Assembly: GCF_042100115.1 (NCBI RefSeq)
Contig: NC_091279.1
Span: 248,001 to 312,000, forward strand
DNA length: 64,000 nucleotides
Direction of reading: 5' to 3'
From: Alternaria dauci
Lineage: Eukaryota; Ascomycota; Dothideomycetes; Pleosporales; Pleosporaceae
Shown: piece by piece, positions 45,624-56,659 of the stretch
Layout of the letters: every line of letters starts with the position of its first letter
Numbering within the stretch: position 1 is the stretch's first letter
Program-made: the position numbers and the translations under genes
Notes under the pieces: generated by a model
The model's input: only the letters and a program-made list of their open reading frames with translations
Told to the model about the DNA's origin: nothing
The model's database searches: none

Positions 45624-48356
45624 ATGTCGGCGCAAAGAGCTGCCGTCAAGACGACGTACGAGGTCGGCCGCACCCTGCAGCCAATCTACTCGGGCGGGAG
45701 CCTGGCCCTCAGCGAAGACGGGCGCATTCTGGCTGCGAGCTTGGGCGAGCATGTCCTCCTCACCGACCTCACCAACGGGCAGGAGCTGGCGAGGGTCGAG
45801 GGAGACGGCGAGGCAATCACGGCCCTGGCCCTGACGCCGTCCGCATCCCATCTTGTCGTCTGCTCGCGCTCCCTCTCCATGCGCCTCTTCGCCCTGGGGC
45901 CCTCCGACAGCGACACCGACGACGACGATGCCATCCAGCTCGACCTTCTCCGAACACTGCGCCCGCACACGTCTCCCGTCGTTACACTCGCCACAGACCG
46001 CACAGGCACACTGGTGGCAACCGGAGGTGCAGACGGCGTGGTCAAGGTTTGGGACATTGTCGGTGGCTACACGACACACACGTTCCACGGCCATGGTGGA
46101 GTTGTCTCGGCGCTGCACTTGTTCGAGGTAGAGGTGGTTGAGCGCGACGACGCCTCGGAGAACAACAAGAAGAGGAAGAGGAAGTCACGGCAAGAAGACG
46201 CCGGGCTGGACCAAGCTCCGGGCGAGAGCCAGATACAGTTCCGGCTGGCCTCTGGCGCCGAAGACGGCAAGATACGCATATGGGATCTCCACAAGAGAAA
46301 GAGCGCTGCGGTGCTCGACTCGCACGTCTCCGTCGTCCGCTCGTTGCAGTACTCGCCGCAAGAAAAGGTCCTTTTGTCTGGCAGCAGAGACAAGACGCTG
46401 ATTGTCTGGGACTCACATAAGTGGAAGGCGCAGCGCACTATTGCTGCGCTAGAGGGCATCGAGAGCGCAGGCTTCGTCGCAGACGGCAAAGTCCTCTACT
46501 CTGGCGGAGAGAACGGCCGAGTGCGGCTCTGGTCAGCCTCCAGTGGAAGAGAGCTCACGCGAGAGCAGGAGCCTGGAACCGAGACGGACGAGATTGTCAA
46601 CATCATCTCCTACCCTTCGCTACCCTACTTGATCTCGGTGCACGCTGACCAGGTGCTCAACTTCCACTCCCTCAAGCCAGCCGAGTCGCTCGTCGTAGAA
46701 GAGACCATCGACCCGCTGCCCATCTTCCGCCGCGTGTCCGGAACCTACGACGAGGTCATCGACATCGCCTACGTCGGCCGAGACAAGTCCCTGCTGGCAC
46801 TCAACACAAACTCAGAGGACATTCGCATAATCACGCTAAACGAATCCGACGACGCAGAGGACGCGACCCAAGGCAAATACTTTGGCGCCGACGTCGGGCT
46901 GCTAAAGGGACACGACGACATTGTCATCTGTCTAGATGTAGATTGGTCCGGCCACTGGCTTGTCACAGGTGCCAAAGACAACACAGCACGGCTGTGGCGT
47001 CTCGATCCCGCCAACGAGTCGTATACCTGTGCTGCAGTCCTCACCGGGCATGCCGAGTCGCTCGGGGCAATTGCATTGCCGCACACCATACCCCAAGAAT
47101 CATCAGCCGCATTCACTGACCCCTTGTCACACCCGCCCGCGTACATCGTGACCGGCTCTCAAGATAGAACAGTCAAGCGATGGGATACTACCAAGGAGAT
47201 GAAGGGTAAGCTGCGAGCAAAGTACACCCGTAAAGCACACGACAAAGACATCAACGCCATCGACATTGATCCCTCGGGAAGTCTATTTGCATCCGCATCG
47301 CAGGATCGCACCGTCAAGATCTATTCCGCCGCAGAAGGAGAGGCTATCGGTGTCCTCCGGGGTCACAAGCGTGGTGTCTGGTCAGTCAAATTCGCACCCA
47401 AAGACTCGCAAGCCCCAAATTCAGGAAACAAGGGCTTGATCGCAACAGGCAGCGGAGACAAGACGGTCAAGATCTGGAGTCTAGCAGACTACAGCTGTCT
47501 GCTCACCCTCGAAGGCCACTCAAACAGTGTACTCAAGCTGTCGTGGCTGCCCTATCGACCCGTCGACGCACGAGACAAGCGCGGCCCGCAAATAGCTTCG
47601 GCAGCTGGTGATGGACTGGTCAAGATCTGGGACACTGTATCCGGTGAAGCCATGTCCACACTCGACAACCACACTGATCGTGTCTGGGCACTCGTCGCGC
47701 ACCCTACGACAGGCGCGTTGGTGTCTGGTGGCGGAGACAGTGTCATCACCTTTTGGGAAGATACGACGAGCACCACGCTGGAAGCTGCCACAACCGCCGA
47801 AACAGAACGCGTCGAACTAGATCAAAAGCTACAAAACTACACCTACGCCGGCAACTACCGCGAAGCCATCGTCCTCGCACTCCAGATGGACCAGCCCGCC
47901 CGTCTCTTCTCCCTCTTCAAATCCGTCGTAGAAACCGAGAACCCGGATGCAGACAGCCTCTCGGGTCTCACCACCGTAGACCAGGTCCTTGGCTCTTTGG
48001 CAGACGAGCAACTGTACAAACTGCTCGTCCGCCTCCGCGACTGGAACACCAATGTGCGTACTGCGCCCATTGCTCAGAAGATTCTATGGACTGTTGTCAA
48101 ATCCTATCCTGCTTCGCGACTAGCTAGTCTGAGGCCGCAGGGCAAGGTGGGCGCAAAGGGCAGTTTGAAGGATGTGCTAGATGCTATCAAGGTGTATTCT
48201 GAGAGGCATTATAAGCGAGTAGAAGAGTTGGTTGATGAGAGTTATTTGTTGGACTTTACGCTCCAGGAAATGGACGAGGTTGCGGGTGAGGTCAAGGCTA
48301 TTACGAACGGGACTTCGCAGTTGGGTCTTCAGAGGGATGTTGTCATGGTGGATTAG
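45624..48356 (+). CDS. UTP13: U3 snoRNP/SSU processome WD40 protein Utp13
   Basis: A single exon of 910 aa. The frame is open upstream, but the first convincing ATG is at 45624 (caccATGtc). It has two WD40 propellers, with repeats recognisable from about residue 60 to 720: KVWDI, IRIWDL, LIVWDS, ARLWRL, VKRWDT, VKIYS, VKIWSL, VKIWDT and ITFWED endings. The C-terminal Utp13 domain spans about 740-890 (LDQKLQNYTYAGNYREAI, YKLLVRLRDWNTN, VDESYLLDFTLQEMDEV). Utp13 is part of the UTP-B complex, which assembles on pre-rRNA in the nucleolus for 18S processing. A Lys/Arg-rich loop (KKRKRKSRQ) lies between two repeats. The protein is somewhat longer than the yeast one. Confidence 0.94.
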   Translation: MSAQRAAVKTTYEVGRTLQPIYSGGSLALSEDGRILAASLGEHVLLTDLTNGQELARVEGDGEAITALALTPSASHLVVCSRSLSMRLFALGPSDSDTDDDDAIQLDLLRTLRPHTSPVVTLATDRTGTLVATGGADGVVKVWDIVGGYTTHTFHGHGGVVSALHLFEVEVVERDDASENNKKRKRKSRQEDAGLDQAPGESQIQFRLASGAEDGKIRIWDLHKRKSAAVLDSHVSVVRSLQYSPQEKVLLSGSRDKTLIVWDSHKWKAQRTIAALEGIESAGFVADGKVLYSGGENGRVRLWSASSGRELTREQEPGTETDEIVNIISYPSLPYLISVHADQVLNFHSLKPAESLVVEETIDPLPIFRRVSGTYDEVIDIAYVGRDKSLLALNTNSEDIRIITLNESDDAEDATQGKYFGADVGLLKGHDDIVICLDVDWSGHWLVTGAKDNTARLWRLDPANESYTCAAVLTGHAESLGAIALPHTIPQESSAAFTDPLSHPPAYIVTGSQDRTVKRWDTTKEMKGKLRAKYTRKAHDKDINAIDIDPSGSLFASASQDRTVKIYSAAEGEAIGVLRGHKRGVWSVKFAPKDSQAPNSGNKGLIATGSGDKTVKIWSLADYSCLLTLEGHSNSVLKLSWLPYRPVDARDKRGPQIASAAGDGLVKIWDTVSGEAMSTLDNHTDRVWALVAHPTTGALVSGGGDSVITFWEDTTSTTLEAATTAETERVELDQKLQNYTYAGNYREAIVLALQMDQPARLFSLFKSVVETENPDADSLSGLTTVDQVLGSLADEQLYKLLVRLRDWNTNVRTAPIAQKILWTVVKSYPASRLASLRPQGKVGAKGSLKDVLDAIKVYSERHYKRVEELVDESYLLDFTLQEMDEVAGEVKAITNGTSQLGLQRDVVMVD

Positions 48357-49661
48357 GAGTATGGTGTTGGAGGCGAGAAGCCTTGTACCGGGATTTTGGC
48401 GAGTATTAGTGTGGGCTCGATGTAAATACCATGTTTGTCAATGTCAGGATTCTTCTTCTTCGGATGCGGTACTTGTCTTGTAATGATATTGTCACAAGAG
48501 TAGTGTTGACCTAGATGTTCTTAGAAGGGACCATGTACAGCGCGTCTACGCCAATAGCAGGCGTCGGCCGACTGCGCCTCGGTTAACCCCATTGGTTATG
48601 AGATCGTCAACGACCTACATAGAACAAGGCGCCAGGAAGAAAGCTTTCCGCCTATCTTGTCTCCACTCCAGATTCGTAGTCCCCTTTTGACTTGTGTGTT
48701 CACACGACCGACCATGTCTCAGCCGCAGACCACGGTACAGCGGTGACCCAGTGATGAAGGTCTGTGAGAATACATTACCGTCGAGGATACAAACTATGTC
48801 GGATCCGCCCTTCTTCTTAATAGAGCAGCTTGCTTTGGCCACTGTGGTTGGAAAAGCGTGATACGAAAGAGAAGGACTCAGCATTACCTGGTTGACTATT
48901 ATCAAGGTCGCCACTATTCTCCCTGCTCATCTGCCTATCTAACACACCCCGATCGGACAAGGATTAATGGATGAAAGACGAGCAAGATGGAGGAGGTGAA
49001 TAAGGCGCGAGGTGGGAATACGACCAAGGCGTTTGAGGATGGGCTTTGGGTCTGCCTTGATTTGTTGCTACGAATGGAAAGGAAGAGAGGCTCAACGGGC
49101 CGATATGTGAATGGATACTGTTTAGGGCCAGGCTTTTTACGACGACTTCTATGAACCGTAGCAGCCGGCTCAGATTGATACTGCCAACGACGAAGCGAGC
49201 CCCCCGATATCCACGACTCTCAACTCTTTGTTAGATTGCGTGGACGGTATGTCTTACGTGTCTCTAGCCGCTAGGGACATGGGAAAAATCTCGGTATTCC
49301 CAGTGACGAGGCCTTTTCCAGCTTTCACTTTGTATGTCTAGGCCACCACTCGGTTACGTCAGATATGATCGCACGACAGCGATACATAGGCGGGTCGCGA
49401 CTCCATTGTCGCAAACGGAACTGTCATCTTGCGCAGTACACGATCGTAAGTTGGCCACCCTGAGCGCACTGCCATTATTGTTCCATTCTACACTCATTAC
49501 TCATTCTCTTCCATACCAGAAAGCACAGATACCTTGGTAGTAGCTCTTCTGGAGCACCCGCGAATCTGCCCGCCAGCTAAATCTACTGCCTCGATTTTCC
49601 TCTATGTGGTCTTGACCGCCCACAACCAGACTCTCAACTACTACCCTAGCTTCCCCTCAAA
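48357..49661. other. intergenic region, no gene recognised
   Basis: About 1.3 kb between UTP13 and the DUF6604 gene, both plus strand. It holds a UTP13 3' flank and the downstream promoter. Short open frames lack domain-like content. Confidence 0.55.
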
Positions 49662-52600
49662 ATGGATCACTATCGACGAAATGAACTTCCCGAGACGGTT
49701 AAGCGTTACAAGACGTATACCGACCAGTTCCAGGCGTGGTTGCTCAAGATAGGAATCCAGCGCGGCCTAGAACTCGCAAACGTGGTCGCAGACCAGGCTA
49801 AGAAGAAGAAGAGTAAGAAAGGCTACCGAATACCACTACAAAAGCAAGAAGAACTCGTCAACGCCATCGCTGCTACTAGCGTTCCACTTACCGACACCTC
49901 TGGTATCAACGACCTCGGAGACGCCATCCGTTCGAGGAGAGAGGTGACGCAATACCATAGACACAACAATACGGCGGACATAGGTCATGAGTACTTCAAC
50001 GGGAGTCTAGAGGCGCTCATGGCGTCGTTGAAAGTGCTCGTCCCCGGAATGAACAAAGCTCGAGATCACAAGAATGAAACCACAACATACGTGTTCATTC
50101 AGCTTCCCACGGGACCCAAGACAAGCCAAGACGAACAGGACGACTTGCTTGAGAAAATGCGAAAACAGGACCAAACTGGCGTGGCGAACGACGGTCAGCA
50201 GCAGCAAACTTTGACGCCCAAGACGAAGAAAAAGGTACCGATACCAGAGACAAATCCATTGACTGCAGAGGAAGAGCAGCTGCGCCGCGGGTTCCTTGTA
50301 CTGTGTTTCCTCTACACATTCAACCGCATACGAGACGTCCTCCATGAGATCTGGATTCTCTACCACAAAGGCATCGTCAATGCGATCACAGCAGCGTTGG
50401 TGTCCGACCTTGCTCAGGACCACATGCACCAAAACGTCAAGTCCCTAGTGGAAGAGCTTGATCTACTACCTGGGGAATTATCTGTGCTCATCTACCAACT
50501 CTTCCACAAGATCAAGGCTGCTTCTGAAACTGGAACGCAAAACTCATCGACACCGCCTACTGAAAAGGCATTGCGCCACCTATTTGGTCTGGATACTGCT
50601 ATTTTGATCCAGAAGTACATTACAAAGACACATCCAGAAGAGGACAATGCTGACGAAAACACACAAGAGCATCCTCTTCTGCTCTTTTTGGAATTCTTTG
50701 ACGTCATCCGTCAGGGCAGCCTCAAACTCCCACAGTGGGATCACTTTACCGAAGAGATGTTGTTGCGCCAGACCACATCACAGGACTACCTGCCGTTCGG
50801 CTTGGCCATCGTCCTCGACATCCAGGAAGCTGTACGTGAGGACTATCGTCGGATATTGGGCGACCTTACCGAGCACGGTTTGGATATCGCTAGATGCATC
50901 CGTTACCACGTCAACTACGAGGATCGCATGTGGGCCAAGGGCACAAAGCCCGATTACATGTCCAAAGAAGAGATCAAGTTTAGCACTATCCTTCTCAATC
51001 CTCTGGATAGGCTGTTGGAGTGGCTACAGGAACTCCTGAACTCTGATGCAAAGCCAATGACTGCCAGTGTCTTCATCACTATCCATTCGACGCTCGCAGG
51101 ACTCTCCATGTGGCACTTTAACCAAATCTATCACCAGACCGCAATTGCCAAGATACAGTGGTTCATTCATGGTATGGCTCATTTATACAACGCCGCCTGC
51201 CAGATGGGAGGTCTGGAAATCCGGTGGCCAGACCTCGACTATCTGATCACGATGTATGGGATCAAGGTCATGTTCCGAGGTGATCCGCCCACGCACCCCA
51301 AGGACTTTCTTAACCGCTTTCTTCTCTCGGGTAATACTAGCAGTCGCGCTATGGCCTCGGACTTCCGCCACACGTCCCATTTCCTGCCTCAACTCTCGAA
51401 AGAACTCAGTGCTAAGCGTGGCTTGCAACCCGAATTGCCGTTGGAAGCTAAAATCACGGACTACTATGATACAGATCCGGACAAGGATCATTGGCTGAGG
51501 CGCCACGCAGTCTTCAACCACATCGCCCAACAACGCGAGGATACCAAAAACACACTAGACGATGACGTTCAGGAAGCTACCGAGAATATGAAGCGCCTAC
51601 AAGAAACTTTCACGAGCCTAGCGACCGTCATCACGCCTCCCAAGCCCAAGCGAAAAGGCAAGGACAAATCCAGGGTACACAAACCCGGCTTTGACAAGCA
51701 AGACGAGACTCACGCCAATCTGTTTGGCAAAATGAAGTCAGAACTGCGGGAAAGCGAGGTATACAGTAATTTTGACTTTCTCTCCTTCTACCGCCGCGCC
51801 TACGATCTCGTCCTGCGTATCCGCGAGCAAGTCCTCATGAGCGATCAAATGCAGCGCTTCCGCGCAGGAGACATGAATGCGAATCCAGATCCCCCCAATT
51901 TCCAGCTGATAACCGATCTCTTTCATGCGCTCCAGATCGACCTACATCCCAAGAAAGAAGAGGAAGTGGGAACTGGGGAAGAGGCCGCGCAGCAGTTGTC
52001 TGCCAAGGTGGTGCCGTTGAAACAGATTCGACGTATCGCGGAGATGATGCAGGATATGACTCGTGATCAAGGCGATGTGGAGTTGGAGCGCGCGAAGTTG
52101 CGGGTCAAGGGAGATTGGGAGGGTCTCAAGGCTTCGTATGCTGCGGAAGAGACGAAGAGGGAGACATCTGCCGTCGACGACACCGTCGCTCAAGTTGAGG
52201 AGGAGCTGGTACTCGGAGCTGCTGACGGAAAGGTTGATTCTGATATCACTCTGCGTAATGACGATGGCAGTTATCCAGTCAAGCCCAAGTTTGAGGCAGA
52301 TGGAGACGAAGCAGATGAAAACCCAGTAGATGTTCCGGATTATACGCCTGTCGACCTGCTCCTAGGAACAGAACATTCGAACAACAATCCGGGAGGCATG
52401 ATGCACGAGCCAAGCGCTTCACCAGTTGCAGACACGATTATCGACACTCAAGACAGCGCGGTTCTATCATACCAGGAAGAACAAGAGCAAGGCGTCAAGC
52501 GCAAGCACGAAGCAGACGAAGACACTGAGACCGGGCCAGCCTACATCCCTAGCCCACACGGTCAGATCAGCGATCCAGTATACGGCCTTATCTCTCAACA

Positions 52601-53129
52601 CGCCCTCGCCTCTAATGCTCGTAAGACAAAGCAAGGCCAATCCTTGAACGGTCCAAGACAACACATCATCAACACCGCAGACTCAACTTCTCTCGCAATC
52701 CCTTTCCCCAACAACAAACTCGACGATGCAGAACCCACAGTCCGCTCACGACCCGCCATCAAGCGCGGAATCAAGCCAAAAGGAATACACCACCGCATGA
52801 CGTACTCCAGAACCACATCCCATCGTTTCCGTACGTCCAAGAAGACCAAGAGTGCATCTCTGTCCCCGTCGCGCAGAGGCCTCTTTCGCCATCCCGCTGG
52901 TAATACTAACAAACACTACGTCACTTTTCGCTGCTACGCTCGATGCAGTGTGGCTCGTGCGCTGCATGGCCGACAGACTCGTCTACAGAGGCAGATGGCG
53001 ACTGCCGTCGCAGAGCTGAAGAAGAGGGCTAGACGAGATTCGGCAGAGTTGGAGAAGGTGTGGTTGAGCATTAGGCATGAGAAGATGGGTCGGGTTTGGG
53101 ATACGGAAAGCGATGCTAGTTTGGACTGA
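49662..53129 (+). CDS. DUF6604-type fungal protein of unknown function
   Basis: A single long frame of 1155 aa starting at the ATG at 49662 (aaaATGg). The N-terminus (YKTYTDQFQAWLLKIGIQRG) and the following helical part (about 1-290) match my memory of the fungal family DUF6604, a domain of unknown role found in large ascomycete proteins. A Lys-rich patch is at 44-52. The middle (300-770) is mostly helical and lacks known motifs. Residues about 840-1080 are acidic and low-complexity. The C-terminal ~80 residues are basic and helical (HGRQTRLQRQMATAVAELKK). A 49-nt intron-like stretch at 52900-52948 (GTAATA...TGCAG) would lead to an early stop if removed, so I keep it as coding. Function unknown. 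Confidence 0.85.
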   Translation: MDHYRRNELPETVKRYKTYTDQFQAWLLKIGIQRGLELANVVADQAKKKKSKKGYRIPLQKQEELVNAIAATSVPLTDTSGINDLGDAIRSRREVTQYHRHNNTADIGHEYFNGSLEALMASLKVLVPGMNKARDHKNETTTYVFIQLPTGPKTSQDEQDDLLEKMRKQDQTGVANDGQQQQTLTPKTKKKVPIPETNPLTAEEEQLRRGFLVLCFLYTFNRIRDVLHEIWILYHKGIVNAITAALVSDLAQDHMHQNVKSLVEELDLLPGELSVLIYQLFHKIKAASETGTQNSSTPPTEKALRHLFGLDTAILIQKYITKTHPEEDNADENTQEHPLLLFLEFFDVIRQGSLKLPQWDHFTEEMLLRQTTSQDYLPFGLAIVLDIQEAVREDYRRILGDLTEHGLDIARCIRYHVNYEDRMWAKGTKPDYMSKEEIKFSTILLNPLDRLLEWLQELLNSDAKPMTASVFITIHSTLAGLSMWHFNQIYHQTAIAKIQWFIHGMAHLYNAACQMGGLEIRWPDLDYLITMYGIKVMFRGDPPTHPKDFLNRFLLSGNTSSRAMASDFRHTSHFLPQLSKELSAKRGLQPELPLEAKITDYYDTDPDKDHWLRRHAVFNHIAQQREDTKNTLDDDVQEATENMKRLQETFTSLATVITPPKPKRKGKDKSRVHKPGFDKQDETHANLFGKMKSELRESEVYSNFDFLSFYRRAYDLVLRIREQVLMSDQMQRFRAGDMNANPDPPNFQLITDLFHALQIDLHPKKEEEVGTGEEAAQQLSAKVVPLKQIRRIAEMMQDMTRDQGDVELERAKLRVKGDWEGLKASYAAEETKRETSAVDDTVAQVEEELVLGAADGKVDSDITLRNDDGSYPVKPKFEADGDEADENPVDVPDYTPVDLLLGTEHSNNNPGGMMHEPSASPVADTIIDTQDSAVLSYQEEQEQGVKRKHEADEDTETGPAYIPSPHGQISDPVYGLISQHALASNARKTKQGQSLNGPRQHIINTADSTSLAIPFPNNKLDDAEPTVRSRPAIKRGIKPKGIHHRMTYSRTTSHRFRTSKKTKSASLSPSRRGLFRHPAGNTNKHYVTFRCYARCSVARALHGRQTRLQRQMATAVAELKKRARRDSAELEKVWLSIRHEKMGRVWDTESDASLD

Positions 53130-53378
53130 TGTCGGGGCAGATGTAGTAGATGTGAAGATCAAGATTTGGAGAGCCCAGGGTCAGGTTTGGTAAGAAGTGA
53201 CAGCGTCGAGGTAGCGCGACATTGCGATTAGATCTAGTTACGATACCCCCTGGTGATGATACAACATCTCATGAAAAATCGTATAGAATGACACATACCA
53301 ACACGCATTAGACCGACTCCTGGTCCTACCTCGTACCTTCCTAATCTCCAGGTCCAGTCCACATCCATTACCCCATAC

Positions 53379-54929
53379 TCAAAGCTCGAACATTTTCGTA
53401 GTACTAACATTAATCCGGCTCCATGCCTTTCCCCTCATCAACGCCTCCAAAAACCTCGCTGGCCAGTATACGTGATACAAAACGAAAAACGGGACCGGAT
53501 CCTCAAACAAATACGTCCCATCCTTCCAGCCCACAACATGACTGCAAAACGTCGCTAGATCATCAAACGCACTCTGCAGCGTCGTCGCACCAAACAGCAG
53601 GTCGAGAAGTGGCAAGATAACAAAAGATACCAGGTCATGTCCGACCCAATAGTAGCTATACGTCGGGGTACGGGGGAAAACAGGACCAGGCTTATTTTTC
53701 GAGGTCAAGGGGTTAGGATTGTTGAAGATGGAAAGATACGCTTCCGCCATTTCGGGCGTCTGCTCAAAGAGCACGACAGCCGTGTGGGCGCGAGGATTCG
53801 ATTCAATGGGGTAGAACCTCGCATCCGCGCCCTTGTCGTCGTTTTCGACGAGAAAGTCAAAACTCAAGTGGCCGGTAAAAGTTTCGCCGCCGTCGTTGCA
53901 CACGCGCTCGGTGAAGTCGAGCATCTTTTTGCTGAGAGGGGAGGAGGCTGGTAGCGGTTCGTAGTGCATGAGGAGTTCTAGGCTGGGGCAGCTGGTGAAG
54001 GCTTTTACTTTGCCGCGGATGACGAGGGCGTGTGTGCAGTATTCGTTGCCTTTGATGAATTGTTGGAGTTGGAACGGGTTGTCTTTGCTGATGTTGAGGG
54101 AGTGGATGTATTGCGCTGTTGCATCCGGGGTCCTGAAGGGAAGGAGAGTCATCATGTTGTTCCGCGCCTTGTCATCCACTCCAATGGGCTTCATGATGAA
54201 TTGTCGCCTGGGTACTGTTCTTCCAGATTTTGTCGGGGTTCTGTGAAGCTCTCTCATGAGCACATCAAGAGCTTCGCCTGGGTGGGTGCAGCGATGCGAT
54301 TCTGGGATGGGCAGACCGAGCGATTCGATATAGTCGATAAACTTGTCCTTCTCGTGGAATTTCTCGACCACGTCTTCCCGAAACTGGATGGCTTCAAACT
54401 CGCGGCCTTGTTCTTTCGCCTGCTTTTCTGCTAAGCGGACCACTTGGCCATCTTCTACAGCTGCGACAACGCTGGAGCAGCTGATCCATAAATTGACTTT
54501 CTCGCGCTGGATGATGGAGAGGATGGAATCAATATATGGCTCCGCGTCCTCGCCATTTGGTTTGTCCAGACGGTAGTATTTCGCAATAGCGTTGGAAAAG
54601 CGACCTGGTGATAGAGCAGAGATGTCGGCGCCGATGATGCGATGTGGTGTATGCTGAGACAAGTTTCGGGCAATAGTAAGGCCCTTGGTCATCGACACTC
54701 CTGTGACCAGAATAGTTTTCCGCCTTCGTGCTGCCGCGACATGCTGCTTGTCCTCCTCGGAAAACGTCGCATTGCGCTGTCCATGGAGTTTCGACACTGC
54801 AAGGCCGATCAACACCAGCGCTGCCGAAAGAGGCGCGCAGGCAGCGCTCAGAGCCAGTAGAAGCACATTCTTCCACACATGGCTATAGTAAAGTGGCAAC
54901 ACCATGGCATCCTTTTTTCCTTCCGCCAT
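53379..54929 (-). CDS. mysC: membrane-anchored ATP-grasp ligase, probable mycosporine synthase (MysC-like)
   Basis: A single exon of 516 aa. A hydrophobic segment at about 21-45 (NVLLLALSAACAPLSAALVL) should anchor it to a membrane. A Rossmann-like pre-ATP-grasp part follows (KTILVTGVSMTKGLTIARNL, HRIIGADI). ATP-grasp motifs are RQFIMKPIGVDDK (ATP-binding Lys), QQFIKGNEYCTHALVIRGKV and FYPIESNPRAH with the metal-binding Glu and Asn. A second hydrophobic stretch lies near the C-terminus (DLVSFVILPLLDLLFG). In mycosporine pathways the ATP-grasp enzyme joins 4-deoxygadusol to an amino acid (Gly in cyanobacteria). The role here is inferred from neighbours: an O-methyltransferase and a deoxygadusol-type cyclase within 3.2 kb. 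Alone it would only be called an ATP-grasp carboxylate-amine ligase. Confidence 0.78.
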   Translation of the reverse strand: MAEGKKDAMVLPLYYSHVWKNVLLLALSAACAPLSAALVLIGLAVSKLHGQRNATFSEEDKQHVAAARRRKTILVTGVSMTKGLTIARNLSQHTPHRIIGADISALSPGRFSNAIAKYYRLDKPNGEDAEPYIDSILSIIQREKVNLWISCSSVVAAVEDGQVVRLAEKQAKEQGREFEAIQFREDVVEKFHEKDKFIDYIESLGLPIPESHRCTHPGEALDVLMRELHRTPTKSGRTVPRRQFIMKPIGVDDKARNNMMTLLPFRTPDATAQYIHSLNISKDNPFQLQQFIKGNEYCTHALVIRGKVKAFTSCPSLELLMHYEPLPASSPLSKKMLDFTERVCNDGGETFTGHLSFDFLVENDDKGADARFYPIESNPRAHTAVVLFEQTPEMAEAYLSIFNNPNPLTSKNKPGPVFPRTPTYSYYWVGHDLVSFVILPLLDLLFGATTLQSAFDDLATFCSHVVGWKDGTYLFEDPVPFFVLYHVYWPARFLEALMRGKAWSRINVSTTKMFEL

Positions 54930-55714
54930 TGTCTTTGCCTGGTTGCTGCTTGATGAAAATGAGCAGCTCGTGACCTCGGCACTGGTTCTTGCGCAGTCTT
55001 CACCGTTTAGAAGTCTCCCAACACACCCCCAGCGGCGTTACCTTATCAAAAGTAGGACCGAGGAACGTCTCAACGACCCTTGCAAAAGAACTGCAGGCTG
55101 CACTGCAATGCAAACTGCAAGTAAGGGGGATGGATTTTTAGCGGGCTGTAAACAGACGGCACGTAGTCACGCAACCCGTTTCTTGCATAGGCGAGGTGAT
55201 TGATGTGCGTGCGGCTGCGTTCGCCCAGGCAAAGTTGTTGGCTCTGCACGACTAGTCTCGACGTCATCGTTACTTCACTCATGTACGACATCACGGAACA
55301 CTAGGAACTCGAAGATCCTGTTTACGATCTGTGTATAGTAGATCCTGATTCCGAGACTAGAATCTGGCCGCGATCGGCGGATGAGCGTTGAGGGATTAGT
55401 ACCGCACCGTGGATGCAGGGTGCGTGGGGTTCATGTTTGTTTCTTCGAGCGCAACGTGTCATGTTATTTTCTCGACATCCTGCACAATTTCCAGAGTGCA
55501 ATTTCGCAGAGATGAATGGACGGATGTTTTCGGGTGTAGATTTGATGGTTTATTGCACTCAATTTGTGCTGCCTTTGAGGCCTTGATGGTAGCTATCCCG
55601 TTGGCCTGGGGTCGGGTACCATGCCCATGTCTGAGTCGTCCAAGACCCACCAGCGCTGAAACTCGCGATTCATAGAGATTGTTACGCGTATTCGACTGTT
55701 GATGATGCTTCCAT
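54930..55714. other. intergenic region within the mycosporine set
   Basis: 785 bases between two minus-strand genes: the 3' flank of the O-methyltransferase and the promoter of the ATP-grasp gene. No other gene recognised. Confidence 0.55.
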
Positions 55715-56659
55715 CTAGCCGACGCATCGTGTGATCTCGATACCATCCTGTGCTGGTCAGTAGATGCTTGCAGAACGTCGTCGGTGCTTGAACTCACAGG
55801 TTCGCCAGTTGGCTCGTAGCTGTTTACCAGTTTGCTCTCGTACTTGAGATTTGGGTTGCCCTTGCTCTCGCTGAACTTGGCCTTGCCGTATCTCTTCTCG
55901 TACATCTTGACATTTGTCTCAGCAATACCGCTGAGGTTTGTCTGCCCACCCTCTCCTGCCTCCTTGACCTTCTCCTCAACGCTCGACCTGACGTACTTCA
56001 AGTACGGCGGGTTTCCGGGCTTGATGACATTGTCCGCTGCCAGCACGGAGCCCTTGGTGATCAGGCCAAGCTCCTCGCAGAGCTTCAGATCTGTGGTATA
56101 GGCTGGCTTGTAGTGGTCCAGAAACATCAGATCGACATGTTTGAGCTGGCCTGATGCAGCCAGTCGTGCGATACCCTCGTCGCTTGAGCCCACGACTACT
56201 TTGACAAGGTCGTTGAGGCCTGCAAGATCGACCAAGGACATGATGACGGCCGCGAAAGCGGGGTCGCGCTCGAAGCTGAAGTATCGCTCACCACCTGCCT
56301 TGCGTACTGCATCTGCGAAGAGGATGCATGAGTAGCCTACATAGCCGCCGAGTTCCACCTGCGAGGTGTTAGAAATGTAGAGTCAAGCTCAAAAAGTTTC
56401 ATACCATGGTCTTTGGCTTTACTTCCGCAATCAAATCGGTTACAATACGGCCCTTGTCCTCTCCGACGTTCATGAGATACTTCTTCGTGCGGCCATACTC
56501 GTCAATGGCAGCCAGGACATTTTCTGGCGATCCTCGTATCTTATCGATGTTGGGGTGCGAGTAGACGAAGTGCAGGAGCTCAATTTCTCGCCCGTCGTCG
56601 AAAAAGGCACCCTCTTGCTCCTGCGCTGCATATGCTTTGCTTTGATCGAAACCACCCAT
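55715..56659 (-). CDS. mysB: COMT-type O-methyltransferase, probable 4-deoxygadusol-forming (MysB-like)
   Basis: Three exons (minus strand): 56659-56405, 56358-55798 and 55747-55715, giving 282 aa. The introns are 46 and 50 nt. Motifs match the catechol-O-methyltransferase fold: VELGGYVGYSCILFAD (SAM loop), FSFERDP (acidic residue binding the SAM ribose), LMFLDHYKPAYTTD and LAADNVIKPGNPPYLKYV, the last two carrying the metal-binding Asp/Asn. The final 33-nt exon supplies DGIEITRCVG, the usual family end. Read without splicing, the frame would run on into nonsense. Between a DDG-synthase-type cyclase and an ATP-grasp enzyme it most likely methylates 2-demethyl-4-deoxygadusol to 4-deoxygadusol. 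General catechol methylation is the alternative. Confidence 0.85.

Noticed and set aside
52900..52948. Intron-like stretch at the end of the DUF6604 gene, with a TACTAAC close to the donor
   Set aside because: Removing it brings an early stop and loses a well-formed helical C-terminus. The branch-like site is too near the donor to serve it.
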